A stretch of 64,000 nt of DNA from Actinoallomurus bryophytorum (GTDB lineage Bacteria; Actinomycetota; Actinomycetes; Streptosporangiales; Streptosporangiaceae), in NCBI RefSeq assembly GCF_006716425.1, contig NZ_VFOZ01000001.1, positions 4,898,001-4,962,000 on the forward strand, written 5' to 3'. Every line of letters starts with the position of its first letter. Position 1 is the first letter of the stretch. Shown one piece after another: positions 1 through 8,084 of this stretch. The notes under the pieces are model-generated. The model saw only the letters and a program-made list of their open reading frames with translations, did no database searches and was not told the DNA's origin. Position numbers and translations under genes: made by a program.

Positions 1-819
1 GTTGGGTGCCGCGGTGAAGACCTCCTCGTTGCGGTGGACGGAGATCATCGCCAGCCAGCGGGAGGGGTTGCGGATGAACGACATCGGGTCGGTGAACCGC
101 GCCTGCACGCCGTGCACGATCGGCGCCGCGAGGGTGGCGACCAGGCCCATGTCGTGGAAGAGCGGCAGCCAGCTGACGATCGCCACCGGGCGCCGCGCGC
201 CGACCCCGAAGTGCGCCCACAGCTGGCGCGCGTTGACCGTGATGTTGCGATGGCTGATCTGCACACCGGCCGGGTCGCGGGTCGAGCCGGAGGTGTACTG
301 GAGGTAGGCGAGCTCGTCGGGCGGCACCGGCTCCGGCTCCCAGTCCGTCGGCTCGATCGTGTCGGCCGTCACCAGGTCGCGCGGCGGCGGGGCGCCGTCG
401 AGGAAGGCCTGGACGGCGGGCAGCGCCTCGGTGACGGTCACCACGATCGCCGGGTCGGCGTCGGTGTACGCGCGGATCAGGCGTTCGTGCTGGCCGGGCA
501 GCTCGGGGGAGAACAGCGGGACCGCGATGACACGTGCGTAGAAGGCGCCGAGCATCGTGGTCAGGTAGTCCAGGCCCGACGGCAGCAGCAGCGCCACGCG
601 GTCGCCGGGATTCGCCGACCGGCGCAGCCGCGCCGCCGTCCAGCACGCTCGGCGGTGCACCTCGGACCAGGTCAGCGTCGTGCTCCGCCCCTCGCGAACG
701 GTGCCGTAGTCCACGAAGGTGTAGGCGGGTGTGTCCGGCTTTCGCTCGGCCCACCGGGTGACTCGCTCGATCAGGGTCTCCCCGTCCGAGAATTCGCCAC
801 AACGATCCTCCAGCGCCAT
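1..819 (-). CDS. Fatty-acyl-AMP ligase (FAAL/FadD-like), N-terminal part, cut by window edge
   Basis: The first 273 residues of an ANL-superfamily adenylating enzyme. It would activate an acyl chain as acyl-AMP, typically for transfer to an acyl carrier protein. The P-loop-like core motif YTSGSTRDPAGV lies near residue 190. It is followed by the LPLFHDMGL stretch (about residues 230-240), which is typical of the FAAL/long-chain FadD group rather than of amino-acid-activating domains. The ATG at 819 is preceded by GGGGG five bases upstream. The C-terminal half and any fused carrier domain lie to the left of the window. FAALs commonly start lipopeptide or polyketide chains. Whether this one serves the NRPS operon 19 kb away is unknown. 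Confidence 0.85.
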   Translation of the reverse strand, partial: MALEDRCGEFSDGETLIERVTRWAERKPDTPAYTFVDYGTVREGRSTTLTWSEVHRRACWTAARLRRSANPGDRVALLLPSGLDYLTTMLGAFYARVIAVPLFSPELPGQHERLIRAYTDADPAIVVTVTEALPAVQAFLDGAPPPRDLVTADTIEPTDWEPEPVPPDELAYLQYTSGSTRDPAGVQISHRNITVNARQLWAHFGVGARRPVAIVSWLPLFHDMGLVATLAAPIVHGVQARFTDPMSFIRNPSRWLAMISVHRNEEVFTAAPN

Positions 820-1101
820 GCACACCCCCGTGTTACTTGCGCGACTTCGCTATGAAATGACGATCAGTATCTGGCCTCTGATTTTGTGTCGCGGCTGATG
901 GCCCTCCGAGGATAAGCGGGCGGTGACGTCCCCGGAAGATACATTCCTCATCCTCGTTGTTGGGTACCTAATTGTCCGTTCATTATTCCGATTAACTGTG
1001 GCAAAACACACCTATTCGGTCTGGCCGGTTCTGTGGTTTCGCCATTTCACGATACGGTTCTCTGCCTTGTGGTGAAACTGACTAAGGTAATGGAGTCGAA
1101 T

Positions 1102-2133
1102 GTGCGTGCCTTGTGTGGCCGGTTTTTCATGCGCGGATTCGCAAGTGTGGGTGTCGTTATCATCGTGATGGCCGTGGTCTCCGGCGCCGCGGGCCGTGCG
1201 CTCGCCGCCGTACCGGCCGCCACGGCCGACGGCGCGAGGGTCACGGGGGAGCGGTGGCTCGGCGGTCGCGAGGTCGACCTGACGGTGTCCTCGCCCGCAC
1301 TGGGCACGACGGCGCCGGTCCGCGTGCTCCTGCCGCGCGGCTGGTCACGGTCGGCGACCCGCACCTGGCCGGTCGTCTACGCCTACCACGGAGGCCGCGA
1401 CACATACGTCTCCTGGACACGAAGTACGGACATCGCCAGCCTCGCCGCCGAATACGGGGTCATGGTCGTCATGCCCGACACCGGCTATTCCGGCTGGTTC
1501 ACCGATTGGCGCAACCACGGCGCTTTCGGCCCCCCGAAATGGGAGACATTCCATACGCGCGAGCTGACGCGGCTGATGGAACGCGACTATCACGCGAGCA
1601 CCGCGCGCGCCGCGATGGGCATCTCCTCGAGTGGTTACGGCGCGATCAAGTATGCGGCCCGCCATCCGGGCATGTTCCGGTACGCGGTCTCACTCAGCGG
1701 AATACTCCACCTCACCCAGACGGGTATCCCGCCCTTGATCCTGCTGGAGGCGAGCGAACGCTACGACCCCTTCCGTATCTGGGGCGACCCGACTCTCGAC
1801 CGCGCGAACTGGGAGGCGAACGACCCTTATGTCCAGGCCCCTCATCTCCGCGGGACGGGGATGTACATCGCCAGCGGCCTGACGGGCCGCCCGGGCCCGT
1901 ACGACCACCCGGCGCCGGGCAACGACGGCATCGAGGCCCAGGAGATCCTCTGCGGCGCCACGACGGTGTCCTTCGTCAAGCGGCTGAAGCGGCTGGGCAT
2001 CCCGGCGACCACCCACATCTACGGGGACGGCTACCACGACTGGACGACCTGGCAGCCGGAGCTCCACCGGGCATGGCCGTTGATGATGGCCGCGGTCGGC
2101 GCGGTGCGGACGAGCGCTGCCCAGACCACGTGA
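1102..2133 (+). CDS. Secreted esterase of the antigen 85/esterase D type
   Basis: A 343-residue alpha/beta-hydrolase of the putative-esterase (PF00756-like) family. It begins with a basic stretch, a hydrophobic core (VGVVIIVMAVVSGAAG) and an Ala-rich cleavage region, so it is probably exported. The nucleophile elbow is GISSSGYGA (middle Ser), and a late GDGYHDW holds the probable catalytic His. The start is uncertain. I chose GTG 1102 because GGAG sits six bases upstream; ATG 1090 and ATG 1129 are in frame, and GTG 1033 would put extra residues before the signal peptide. The family includes mycolyltransferases and feruloyl or formylglutathione esterases; the substrate here is unknown. It is divergent from the FAAL gene across a ~280-bp spacer. 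Confidence 0.8.
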   Translation: MRALCGRFFMRGFASVGVVIIVMAVVSGAAGRALAAVPAATADGARVTGERWLGGREVDLTVSSPALGTTAPVRVLLPRGWSRSATRTWPVVYAYHGGRDTYVSWTRSTDIASLAAEYGVMVVMPDTGYSGWFTDWRNHGAFGPPKWETFHTRELTRLMERDYHASTARAAMGISSSGYGAIKYAARHPGMFRYAVSLSGILHLTQTGIPPLILLEASERYDPFRIWGDPTLDRANWEANDPYVQAPHLRGTGMYIASGLTGRPGPYDHPAPGNDGIEAQEILCGATTVSFVKRLKRLGIPATTHIYGDGYHDWTTWQPELHRAWPLMMAAVGAVRTSAAQTT

Positions 2134-2328
2134 CCCGGCCGGCGCCCCGCGTACCGGCGGTCGCCGAGGTCGGCGTGGAGGTGCCTTGGCAGGGAGAGCT
2201 GCAGCGGGCGTGGTCATGGTCGGCGGGGGCCCGCGGGCAGGGTGGGGCGGGTGCGGACCCTTCGTCGCGATCCGGCCGCGAGTGCTCCGGCCGTCCGCCG
2301 GCCACCTGACGGCCGGCGCAAGGGGGCG

Positions 2329-2490
2329 GTGAACGACACGACGAGCGTCACGGAGGCCGCCGGGGGTTCTCCGGATCGCACGTCGCTGTCGTTCACCGAG
2401 GAGATGAAGGGGTTCTGCACCGACGGAGAGAACGCTCCGGGACCGGGAGAGGAAGCACACGCGAGCCGGCGTGAGGAGGCCACTCCATGA
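2329..2490 (+). pseudogene. Possible remnant of a GMC-oxidoreductase N-terminus
   Basis: A 53-codon frame starting at GTG 2329. Its segment LSFTEEMKGFCTDGE resembles the extreme N-terminus of one actinobacterial GMC/cholesterol-oxidase-like group, from memory of that family only. The reading frame then stops where the family would continue for hundreds of residues. AGGGGG lies only two bases before the GTG, poorly spaced. Its TGA overlaps the ATG of the next small ORF. It could equally be an unrelated small ORF. Confidence 0.25.
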
Positions 2491-2642
2491 CGGGCGCGAA
2501 GGCGGCGTTGGCGGCAGGCACGAGGACGCGCCTGGCGGCCGGGCCGGGCGGATGGTGCGGCGTCGCGGGGTGTGGGTGGTCGCTGTGGTGTGAGTCGGTC
2601 GGCGGAGCGGGTGCAGGGTGTGCCGGGGAGTACGCCTCGTAG
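2487..2642 (+). CDS. Small ORF of 51 residues, unknown
   Basis: Starts at ATG 2487, seven bases after a strong GAGGAGG, and overlaps the preceding stop as ATGA, so translational coupling is possible. The peptide is Gly/Ala-rich with four Cys and three Trp and resembles no family I know. The ribosome-binding site is the only real argument for coding. Confidence 0.2.
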   Translation: MTGAKAALAAGTRTRLAAGPGGWCGVAGCGWSLWCESVGGAGAGCAGEYAS

Positions 2643-2686
2643 CGCCGGCGTGTGTGGGTGCGGTGGCGTAGGCCGGCCGCGTCGAG

Positions 2687-2782
2687 CCGGTACGCGGGAT
2701 CGGGTGTGAGCTCGATGAGCCCCTGCTGGGCCTGCCGGTCGGCGGGATTCGGTGTGAGCTCGTCGAGCCCCTGGCGGGCCAG
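2687..2782. repeat. 48-bp tandem duplication (two copies)
   Basis: Copies 2687-2734 and 2735-2782 match at about 39 of 48 positions. On the minus strand they encode two 16-residue units, each containing a GL-x-ELTP-x-PA-x-R pattern. The period is a multiple of three, so the duplication kept an open frame, but no complete gene surrounds it. Confidence 0.7.
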
Positions 2783-3135
2783 CCGGTCGACGAGCCGGCC
2801 GGGCGTGGCCGGGTGCGGCACGAGCCGCCCGCAGACGCGTCGGGGCCGTGCTCGGCGACGATGCGCAGAATGGCCGGCTTAGCACCCGCCGCTCCGGCAT
2901 CCGTCCGAGCTCCGTGCGAGCGCTCTCCACACGAATCCACGCATGGATCGGCGCGAGCGCCTACCCGGGGGAGAGGCCGGCCCCTGGTACATCAAGCCCC
3001 GCGTCGACATGAGCGCCGCGGTGGCGGAGAGGCACCCCACCGGCGGCGTCACGCCACCGGGTCCCGCGCATTTTTGGTCGCGTCCCTATTGGCGGCCGCG
3101 GCTGGGAAGCGGGGCGGCGGAGTCGGGCCGCCGAT

Positions 3136-3272
3136 CTTCCGCCGGTCACGATGGCCATTCCAGCGTGGGGGCTGGGCAGTCAGTTCGTGAGGTTCGCGTG
3201 GGTGCCCTGGGGTGCTTCCGGCGGTCACGGTGGTCATTCGCGCGTAGGGGTTCGGGGGTCCGTTCGTTAAGG
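3136..3272. repeat. Diverged direct repeat, ~57 bp, two copies
   Basis: Copies at about 3136-3192 and 3215-3272 begin with CTTCCG[CG]CGGTCACG and stay alignable to the TTCGT[TG]A[AG]G region. About 25 of the first 30 bases are identical; the rest is looser. No gene overlaps them convincingly. Confidence 0.55.
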
Positions 3273-3407
3273 CCGTAGTCGGCGTCGGCACCCCGGGCGA
3301 CCGGCCCAAGGCCGCCTGATGATCTTCCCGTGGGCCCTATCCCGCCGGACTGAACGCGGGAATCGGGCTTATTAGAGCGCCCGAAAATCGGCCCTATACG
3401 GCGCGTT

Positions 3408-3444
3408 ACAGTGTTGACACTGTTGAGTTTGGGACTTCTATACT
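3408..3444 (+). promoter_or_regulatory. Promoter with palindromic operator over the -35 box
   Basis: A consensus -35 TTGACA (3414-3419) and a near-consensus -10 TATACT (3439-3444) lie 19 bp apart, upstream of the methyltransferase start at 3479. A perfect palindrome, ACAGTGT-TG-ACACTGT (3408-3423), contains the -35 hexamer. Such placement is expected of a repressor site. The cognate regulator is unknown. Confidence 0.65.
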
Positions 3445-3478
3445 CTTCCGTAATCCATGTGGACCCGGAGGTCAAGGT

Positions 3479-4276
3479 ATCACCGACCGTGACCGAACGC
3501 CGAAACGTTTCGATACGACCGTGCCGAACGAGGCGCGGATGTTCGATTATGCGCTCGGTGGCAAGGACAATTACTCCGTTGACCGGGAAGCCTCAGAGAA
3601 GATTCGCGAGGCCATCCCCACCGTATTGGTGGCCGTGGAGGAGAACCGCCGCTTCATGCGCCGGGCCGTACGCCATCTGCTCTCCGTCGGGATCCGGCAG
3701 TTCCTGGACCTCGGCGCCGGGATGCCCGGACGCGGCAACGTGCACGATCTCGCCCATGCGGTCGACCCGGCCGCCAGGGTCGTCTACGTCGACAACGATC
3801 AGGTCATCGTCAACCACTACCAGGCGCTGCTGTCCAGTTCCGACGTGGCGGCCGCGCTGCTGGCCGACATCCGCTCGCCGCGCGACATCCTCTCCGCGCC
3901 CGCGGTGACGGCGCGGATCGATTTCGGGCGGCCCGTGGCGATACTCATGACCGCGCTCCTGCACTACCTGAGCGACGACGAAGATCCGGGTGGGATCGCG
4001 GACGCGTTCGTCTCCGCCGTGCCGCCGGGCAGTCACCTGGTGCTGTCCCACTACCACCCCGGCGGAGTGTCCGAAGAGGAGCACGCGATAGCCGCCGGGT
4101 TCGCCGAGTCGATGGGGATAACGATGGCGGCGCGTACGTCCAAGGAGATCGAGGGGTTCTTCGGCGAGCTCGTCCTAGTGGACCCGGGCCTCGTACCCCC
4201 CACGCTGTGGCGTCCCGACCGGATACAGAAGCAGCCGACCGGATGGCAGCTCGCCGGCGTGGGCCGGAAGGCCTGA
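3479..4276 (+). CDS. DUF574-family SAM-dependent methyltransferase, ATC start
   Basis: A 265-residue member of the actinobacterial S-adenosyl-methyltransferase family (PF04672-like). It has the hallmark N-terminus TVPNEARMFDYALGGKDNY, a glycine-rich SAM loop FLDLGAGMPG, and the acidic VYVDNDQVIV strand that would hold SAM ribose. The substrate of this family is not known to me. No ATG, GTG or TTG lies at a suitable distance from a ribosome-binding site: GGAGGT (3467-3472) ends six bases before an ATC codon at 3479. Reading from there gives ITDRDRTPKRFDTT before the conserved block, a normal-looking N-terminus. The only in-frame conventional alternative nearby is GTG 3521, which lacks a Shine-Dalgarno and deletes part of the conserved motif. 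It converges on the Hsp70-like gene with a 20-base gap. Confidence 0.85.
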   Translation: MTDRDRTPKRFDTTVPNEARMFDYALGGKDNYSVDREASEKIREAIPTVLVAVEENRRFMRRAVRHLLSVGIRQFLDLGAGMPGRGNVHDLAHAVDPAARVVYVDNDQVIVNHYQALLSSSDVAAALLADIRSPRDILSAPAVTARIDFGRPVAILMTALLHYLSDDEDPGGIADAFVSAVPPGSHLVLSHYHPGGVSEEEHAIAAGFAESMGITMAARTSKEIEGFFGELVLVDPGLVPPTLWRPDRIQKQPTGWQLAGVGRKA

Positions 4277-4296
4277 GAAGAAACAGCGGGCGGCGG

Positions 4297-5391
4297 TCAC
4301 GTCCTGGATCCGGCTTGCGACGTCGGTGTGCGGGGCGACCCGGTCTCCAGGTCGGCCAGAATCGCCGCTCCCAGCGCGACCGCCTCGTCCGGATCGACGC
4401 TCGTGTCGGGACTCCGGCGCGACAGGCGTTCGACCATCCGCCGGACCATCGGCATCCTCGTCGCACCGCCGACGAGCAGGATGCGGTCGATCTGGGCCCA
4501 GGAGAGGCCGGCGTCGTGGAGGACGTCTTCGGCGATCCGCGCCGTACGCCGTACGAGGTCCTCCACCATCAGCTCGAACCGCAGGCGGGTGACCTCGACG
4601 GTGTAGCTGTTCCGCGTGTCACTGAAGAAGAGCCGGGTCTGGTGGGTACGGCTGAGCGCGTACTTGGCCTGCTCGCACTTCTCCCGCAGCTCGGCCTCGC
4701 GCCGGCCGCCGTCGAACAGGTCCGGACCCGACTGTGCCCGCACCTCGGCGGCCACGTGACTCATCAGGACGTTGTCGAAGTCGAAGCCGCCCAGGCCGCG
4801 GTCGCCGGAGGTGGCGATGACACGTAGGGAGTGTTCCTCGGCGCGCATCACGGTCACGTCGAACGCTCCGCCGCCGAGGTCGTACACCATCAGCGTGCCG
4901 GGCTCCACGCCCGTGGCGCCGAAGGCGATCCCCGCCGCCGCCGGTTCGCTGACCAGCTTGAGCACGTTGAGCCCCGCGATCTCGCCGGCCTCCCTGGTCG
5001 CCTTGCGGCAGGCGTCGTCGAACGAGGCGGGCACGCTGATCACGACATCGCTGACCTCCTCCCCGAGTACCTCGGCGGCGTCATCGGCAAGCCGCCGCAG
5101 GATCAGGCCGGAGACCTTCTCGGCGCCGTGGGCTCCGCCATGGGAGTCGACGAAGGCCCAGTCGGGGTTGCCCAGCTGACGCTTGACGAACTCCGCGCAG
5201 TCGGCGGGGATGTCACGGGTCGCGTGCTTGGCGGTCTTGCCCACGAGCACCTGACCGCGCCCGTGGAAGAGGACGACGGCCGGCGTCAGGTGGTCGCCCT
5301 CGCGGTTCCACAGCACCTCCGGCCGGCCCGATCGTACGGCCGCCGTGACGCAGTACGTGGTGCCCAGGTCGATGCCGATCGCCCGTCCCAT
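4297..5391 (-). CDS. Hsp70/DnaK-type ATPase domain protein lacking the substrate-binding domain
   Basis: A 364-residue protein consisting of an Hsp70 nucleotide-binding domain. The phosphate-1 motif GIDLGTTYC is at residues 5-13, the phosphate-2 motif VYDLGGGAFDVTV near 190, and the adenosine motif ILLVGGATRMPMV near 320. It ends directly after the ATPase fold, so the beta-sandwich peptide-binding domain and lid of DnaK (~600 residues) are absent. Start ATG 5391 has AAGGAGG four bases upstream; an upstream extension overlaps the response regulator and is not conserved-looking. It is the last gene of an HK-RR-Hsp70 operon (31-base gap to the RR). An actin-like ATPase signalling role is more likely than classic chaperoning, which is inference. 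Confidence 0.88.
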   Translation of the reverse strand: MGRAIGIDLGTTYCVTAAVRSGRPEVLWNREGDHLTPAVVLFHGRGQVLVGKTAKHATRDIPADCAEFVKRQLGNPDWAFVDSHGGAHGAEKVSGLILRRLADDAAEVLGEEVSDVVISVPASFDDACRKATREAGEIAGLNVLKLVSEPAAAGIAFGATGVEPGTLMVYDLGGGAFDVTVMRAEEHSLRVIATSGDRGLGGFDFDNVLMSHVAAEVRAQSGPDLFDGGRREAELREKCEQAKYALSRTHQTRLFFSDTRNSYTVEVTRLRFELMVEDLVRRTARIAEDVLHDAGLSWAQIDRILLVGGATRMPMVRRMVERLSRRSPDTSVDPDEAVALGAAILADLETGSPRTPTSQAGSRT

Positions 5392-5422
5392 CAGGCCTCC
5401 TTGGCCGAACTCCAGACGTCCG

Positions 5423-6121
5423 TCAGGGCTGGTCAGTGTGCGTGCCGAAGGGGCCCGCTCCCGCGCTGCGCAGCCAGGCCAGGACGGCCAGCACACGTTT
5501 GTGGTCATCGGATGAGACGGGGATGTCGAGGGTCTTGAAGACCTCGCTGAGGTACGCCTCGACGGTCGGGACCGCGACGTTCATCTGCTCGGCGATCGCC
5601 TTGTTCGTGCGTCCCTGGGCGAGGAGCTCCAGGGCCTGTCTCTGCCGCGCCGTCAGTCGCGCGATCGGATCCTGGACGCGTCGGGTCCGCAGCATCTGCT
5701 CGGCGAGCGCGGTGTCGATGACCGTCTCACCGGCGGTGACGCGGGTCAGGGCGTCGACGATCGTGTGCGCGTCCTTGATGCGCTCCTTGCCCAGGTAGCC
5801 GATGTGCGTGCCGTCGCCGATCTCGGTGATGCGGCGCAGATAGGCGGGGGTCATGTGGACGGAGAACATCACGATGCCCAGCAGCGGGTCGTCGGCGCGC
5901 AGCCGCTTGGCCGCGTGCAGGCCGTCATCGTCTCGGGGGCGGCCCAGGTGGCCGCCGAAGTTGATGTCCACGAGGACCGCGTCGGGACGGTGGCTGCGGA
6001 CGAGGACCAGCAGCTCGGCGATGGTGGCCGCCTCGGCGACCACGTCCACGCCGAGGGACTGGATGCTCTGCCGGTACAGGTCACGGAGCATGGGCACGTC
6101 ATCGGCGATGATCACACGCAT
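5423..6121 (-). CDS. NarL/LuxR-family response regulator
   Basis: A 232-residue two-component regulator. The receiver domain starts RVIIADDVPMLRDL with the acidic pair, carries the phosphoacceptor Asp in AVLVDINFGG (about residue 51), and has the conserved Lys in GYLGKERI. The C-terminal LuxR helix-turn-helix is LTARQRQALELLAQGRTNK with VEAYLSEVFKTL following. The ATG overlaps the upstream kinase stop by 10 bases, so the two are translationally coupled and almost certainly cognate. Confidence 0.92.
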   Translation of the reverse strand: MRVIIADDVPMLRDLYRQSIQSLGVDVVAEAATIAELLVLVRSHRPDAVLVDINFGGHLGRPRDDDGLHAAKRLRADDPLLGIVMFSVHMTPAYLRRITEIGDGTHIGYLGKERIKDAHTIVDALTRVTAGETVIDTALAEQMLRTRRVQDPIARLTARQRQALELLAQGRTNKAIAEQMNVAVPTVEAYLSEVFKTLDIPVSSDDHKRVLAVLAWLRSAGAGPFGTHTDQP

Positions 6122-7848
6122 GGGATCCTCGCCACGACATGGGTTCCGGTACCGCGCGGGCTGGAGATCTGCAGGCGGCCGCCGTGGGCCTCGATGCGGT
6201 CGCGTAGCCGCGCGAGTCCGGGGCCGTTCCCGTCCGCTCCTCCGGTGCCGTCGTCGCGCACCTCGGCGATGACGACGCCTCCGGACTGCCTGACCTCCAC
6301 CTGGAGCCGGATCGTGCCGGCGTGCTTGTGCGCGTTGGTCAGTGCTTCGTTGACGAAGAAGTAGACGGTCTTCTCCACCGTGGCGGGCAGCCGGTGCTCC
6401 GGTGCGGTGAGGTGGACGATGAGGTCGAGCTCGTCCGCGGTCTCTTCGATGGCCGCCGCGAGTCCGGCGTGGGTCAGGGTGTGCGGGTAGACGCCATGAG
6501 CCAGGTCACGCAGCTCACGAAGCGCGTTGACGACGAGCCTGTCGGCCGTCTCCACGAGGCCCGGCAGGGCCTCGGGTTCCGCGCAGCCGAGCTTGGACAA
6601 CGCCACGCGCAGCGCGCACAGATCCTTCTGTGCTCCGTCGTGCAGGTCGGCGACGATGACCTGACGCGCGTCGTAGTCCGCGGTCAGGAGACGACGCGAC
6701 AGCAGGAGGTTCTCAAGAGCGAGCCTGCTGATCGCCACCGCGGCGTCGACCAGGTCGGCGTCGCCGGCCGCGTCGGACTCGGTGACCACGACCGCCAGCG
6801 GCCGGCCGCCGTGCCCCATCACCGGTATGGCCTGGCGGCCGGCCAGGGAGGATCCGATGTCGGCCGGCCCGCCGTCCACGGTCAGGTAGGTCTGGTCGGC
6901 GTCCGACCAGACCAGCAGGTCGAGTTTGGGGTCGCGCAGGTTGTGACGCAGCACCTGACGCAGTAGGTGGGTGGTCGGGTTGGTGTTGTCGAACACCGTC
7001 ACCATCGTCGACAACCTCGTCATCCGCTGCTGCGCGAACGAGACCAGGAACCCGATCGGCACCCCCAGCTGAGCCATGCCCTCGATCGCGAACACCTCCT
7101 CGTGCGGTCCGGCGACCGAGGTCACGACGACGACGACGCCCGCGACGACGGCCGCGAGCATGCCCGCGGCGGCCACCGGCAGCCGTACCGCTCGCTCGCG
7201 CCGGCCCCCCACGCGCAGCTGGCGCAGCATCAGCGCGAGGAATCCGATGGCCAGGAGCGCGGAGCCGACCATCAGCGCGTTGGAGATGACGTCGAAGGCG
7301 GGCCGGCTCGTCCAGAGGTAGGGCCACCACGTCGAGGAGGTGGCGTTCTCGTCCCCGAGCCACTGCGGCCGGGCGACGCACACCTCGATCACCGGCACCC
7401 CGATCAGCCAGGCGGCCAGGACCGCCATGAACCGCCGCCGGATGAAGCCCAGCCCTCGTGCGGGATAGCGCAGGAGCGCCCACGCACTGAGGGTGATGGA
7501 CAGATACCCGAACACCGCCGCGTACAGCGGTCCCGGGCCCGACACCCACTCATCCGCCCAACCAAGCGGACGCGCCACCCCTGAGGCGATCAACACGTAT
7601 CCCGTGACTCGCTGGTCCCCGTCCGTTGCCAGGAGCGCCCCTGCTCCGACAGCCCCCGCGGCTACCAGTAAGTTCACAACGGTTGTGAGTGGGTGCCGGA
7701 CCCAGAGACCACCCTCGGCCACCGCGGGCGCCAGCACCGCCAACACCAACGCCGCCTGCACCGTCAGGGGGCGCAGCCGCTTTTTGCCCTCGGACCAGAC
7801 AGCCAACTGTGACTGTCCTGGCCCGGTGGACGAAGCCGCGGCCGTCAT
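6112..7848 (-). CDS. Membrane sensor histidine kinase (HisKA_3 type)
   Basis: A 578-residue kinase. About eight hydrophobic segments occupy residues 25-290, followed by a GAF-like cytoplasmic region (FDNTNPTTHLLRQVL onward). The dimerisation/phosphoacceptor motif is VADLHDGAQKDL (His) and the ATPase domain has NEALTNAHKHAG, DDGTGGA and GLARLRDRI. Start ATG 7848 has AAAGGGGA upstream; the longer in-frame extension lacks a ribosome-binding site. It would phosphorylate the overlapping downstream LuxR-type regulator. The input signal is unknown; the polytopic input domain suggests a membrane or lipid cue. Confidence 0.9.
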   Translation of the reverse strand: MTAAASSTGPGQSQLAVWSEGKKRLRPLTVQAALVLAVLAPAVAEGGLWVRHPLTTVVNLLVAAGAVGAGALLATDGDQRVTGYVLIASGVARPLGWADEWVSGPGPLYAAVFGYLSITLSAWALLRYPARGLGFIRRRFMAVLAAWLIGVPVIEVCVARPQWLGDENATSSTWWPYLWTSRPAFDVISNALMVGSALLAIGFLALMLRQLRVGGRRERAVRLPVAAAGMLAAVVAGVVVVVTSVAGPHEEVFAIEGMAQLGVPIGFLVSFAQQRMTRLSTMVTVFDNTNPTTHLLRQVLRHNLRDPKLDLLVWSDADQTYLTVDGGPADIGSSLAGRQAIPVMGHGGRPLAVVVTESDAAGDADLVDAAVAISRLALENLLLSRRLLTADYDARQVIVADLHDGAQKDLCALRVALSKLGCAEPEALPGLVETADRLVVNALRELRDLAHGVYPHTLTHAGLAAAIEETADELDLIVHLTAPEHRLPATVEKTVYFFVNEALTNAHKHAGTIRLQVEVRQSGGVVIAEVRDDGTGGADGNGPGLARLRDRIEAHGGRLQISSPRGTGTHVVARIPCV

Positions 7849-8084
7849 GGCGTCCCCTTTCTGCCGCCCCACCGGCTTTCGGCCGGCCAACGATCTCCGG
7901 TGACCTGACACCAGCTTGCAGCCACGCCAAAGCCACCGGTACCGGGCTAGCTCGGTAGAAGTACCACGAACGATGGGCTAACACTCAGTTGTTGCACCGT
8001 CACACAGGAGTTCGTGCCGGTGGGTGCCATATGCCACAGCCCCCGGCGGGCGTCCGTGCGGGCCACGCGTTCGAGGATGGCGGG

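Larger units (their letters stand above)
2134..3407. other. Gene-poor stretch with degenerate repeats
   Basis: About 1.3 kb between the esterase and the methyltransferase where I find no convincing full gene. Long open frames exist on both strands, but most read as low-complexity Arg/Pro/Ala sequence typical of GC-rich shadows. It contains two small overlapping ORFs (2329-2642), a 48-bp tandem duplication (2687-2782) and a diverged direct repeat (3136-3272). On the minus strand around 2700-2890 two different frames look locally protein-like (an ILRIVAEHGP stretch, and LVDRLARQGLDELTP), as in a frameshifted remnant. I cannot assign a family. Confidence 0.5.

Noticed and set aside
2393-2940. 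Minus-strand frames with a MarR-like look (LVDRLARQGL, PADR)
   Set aside because: The similarity is short and comes from a tandem duplication; no full winged helix is present in any frame. Kept only as possible gene remains.
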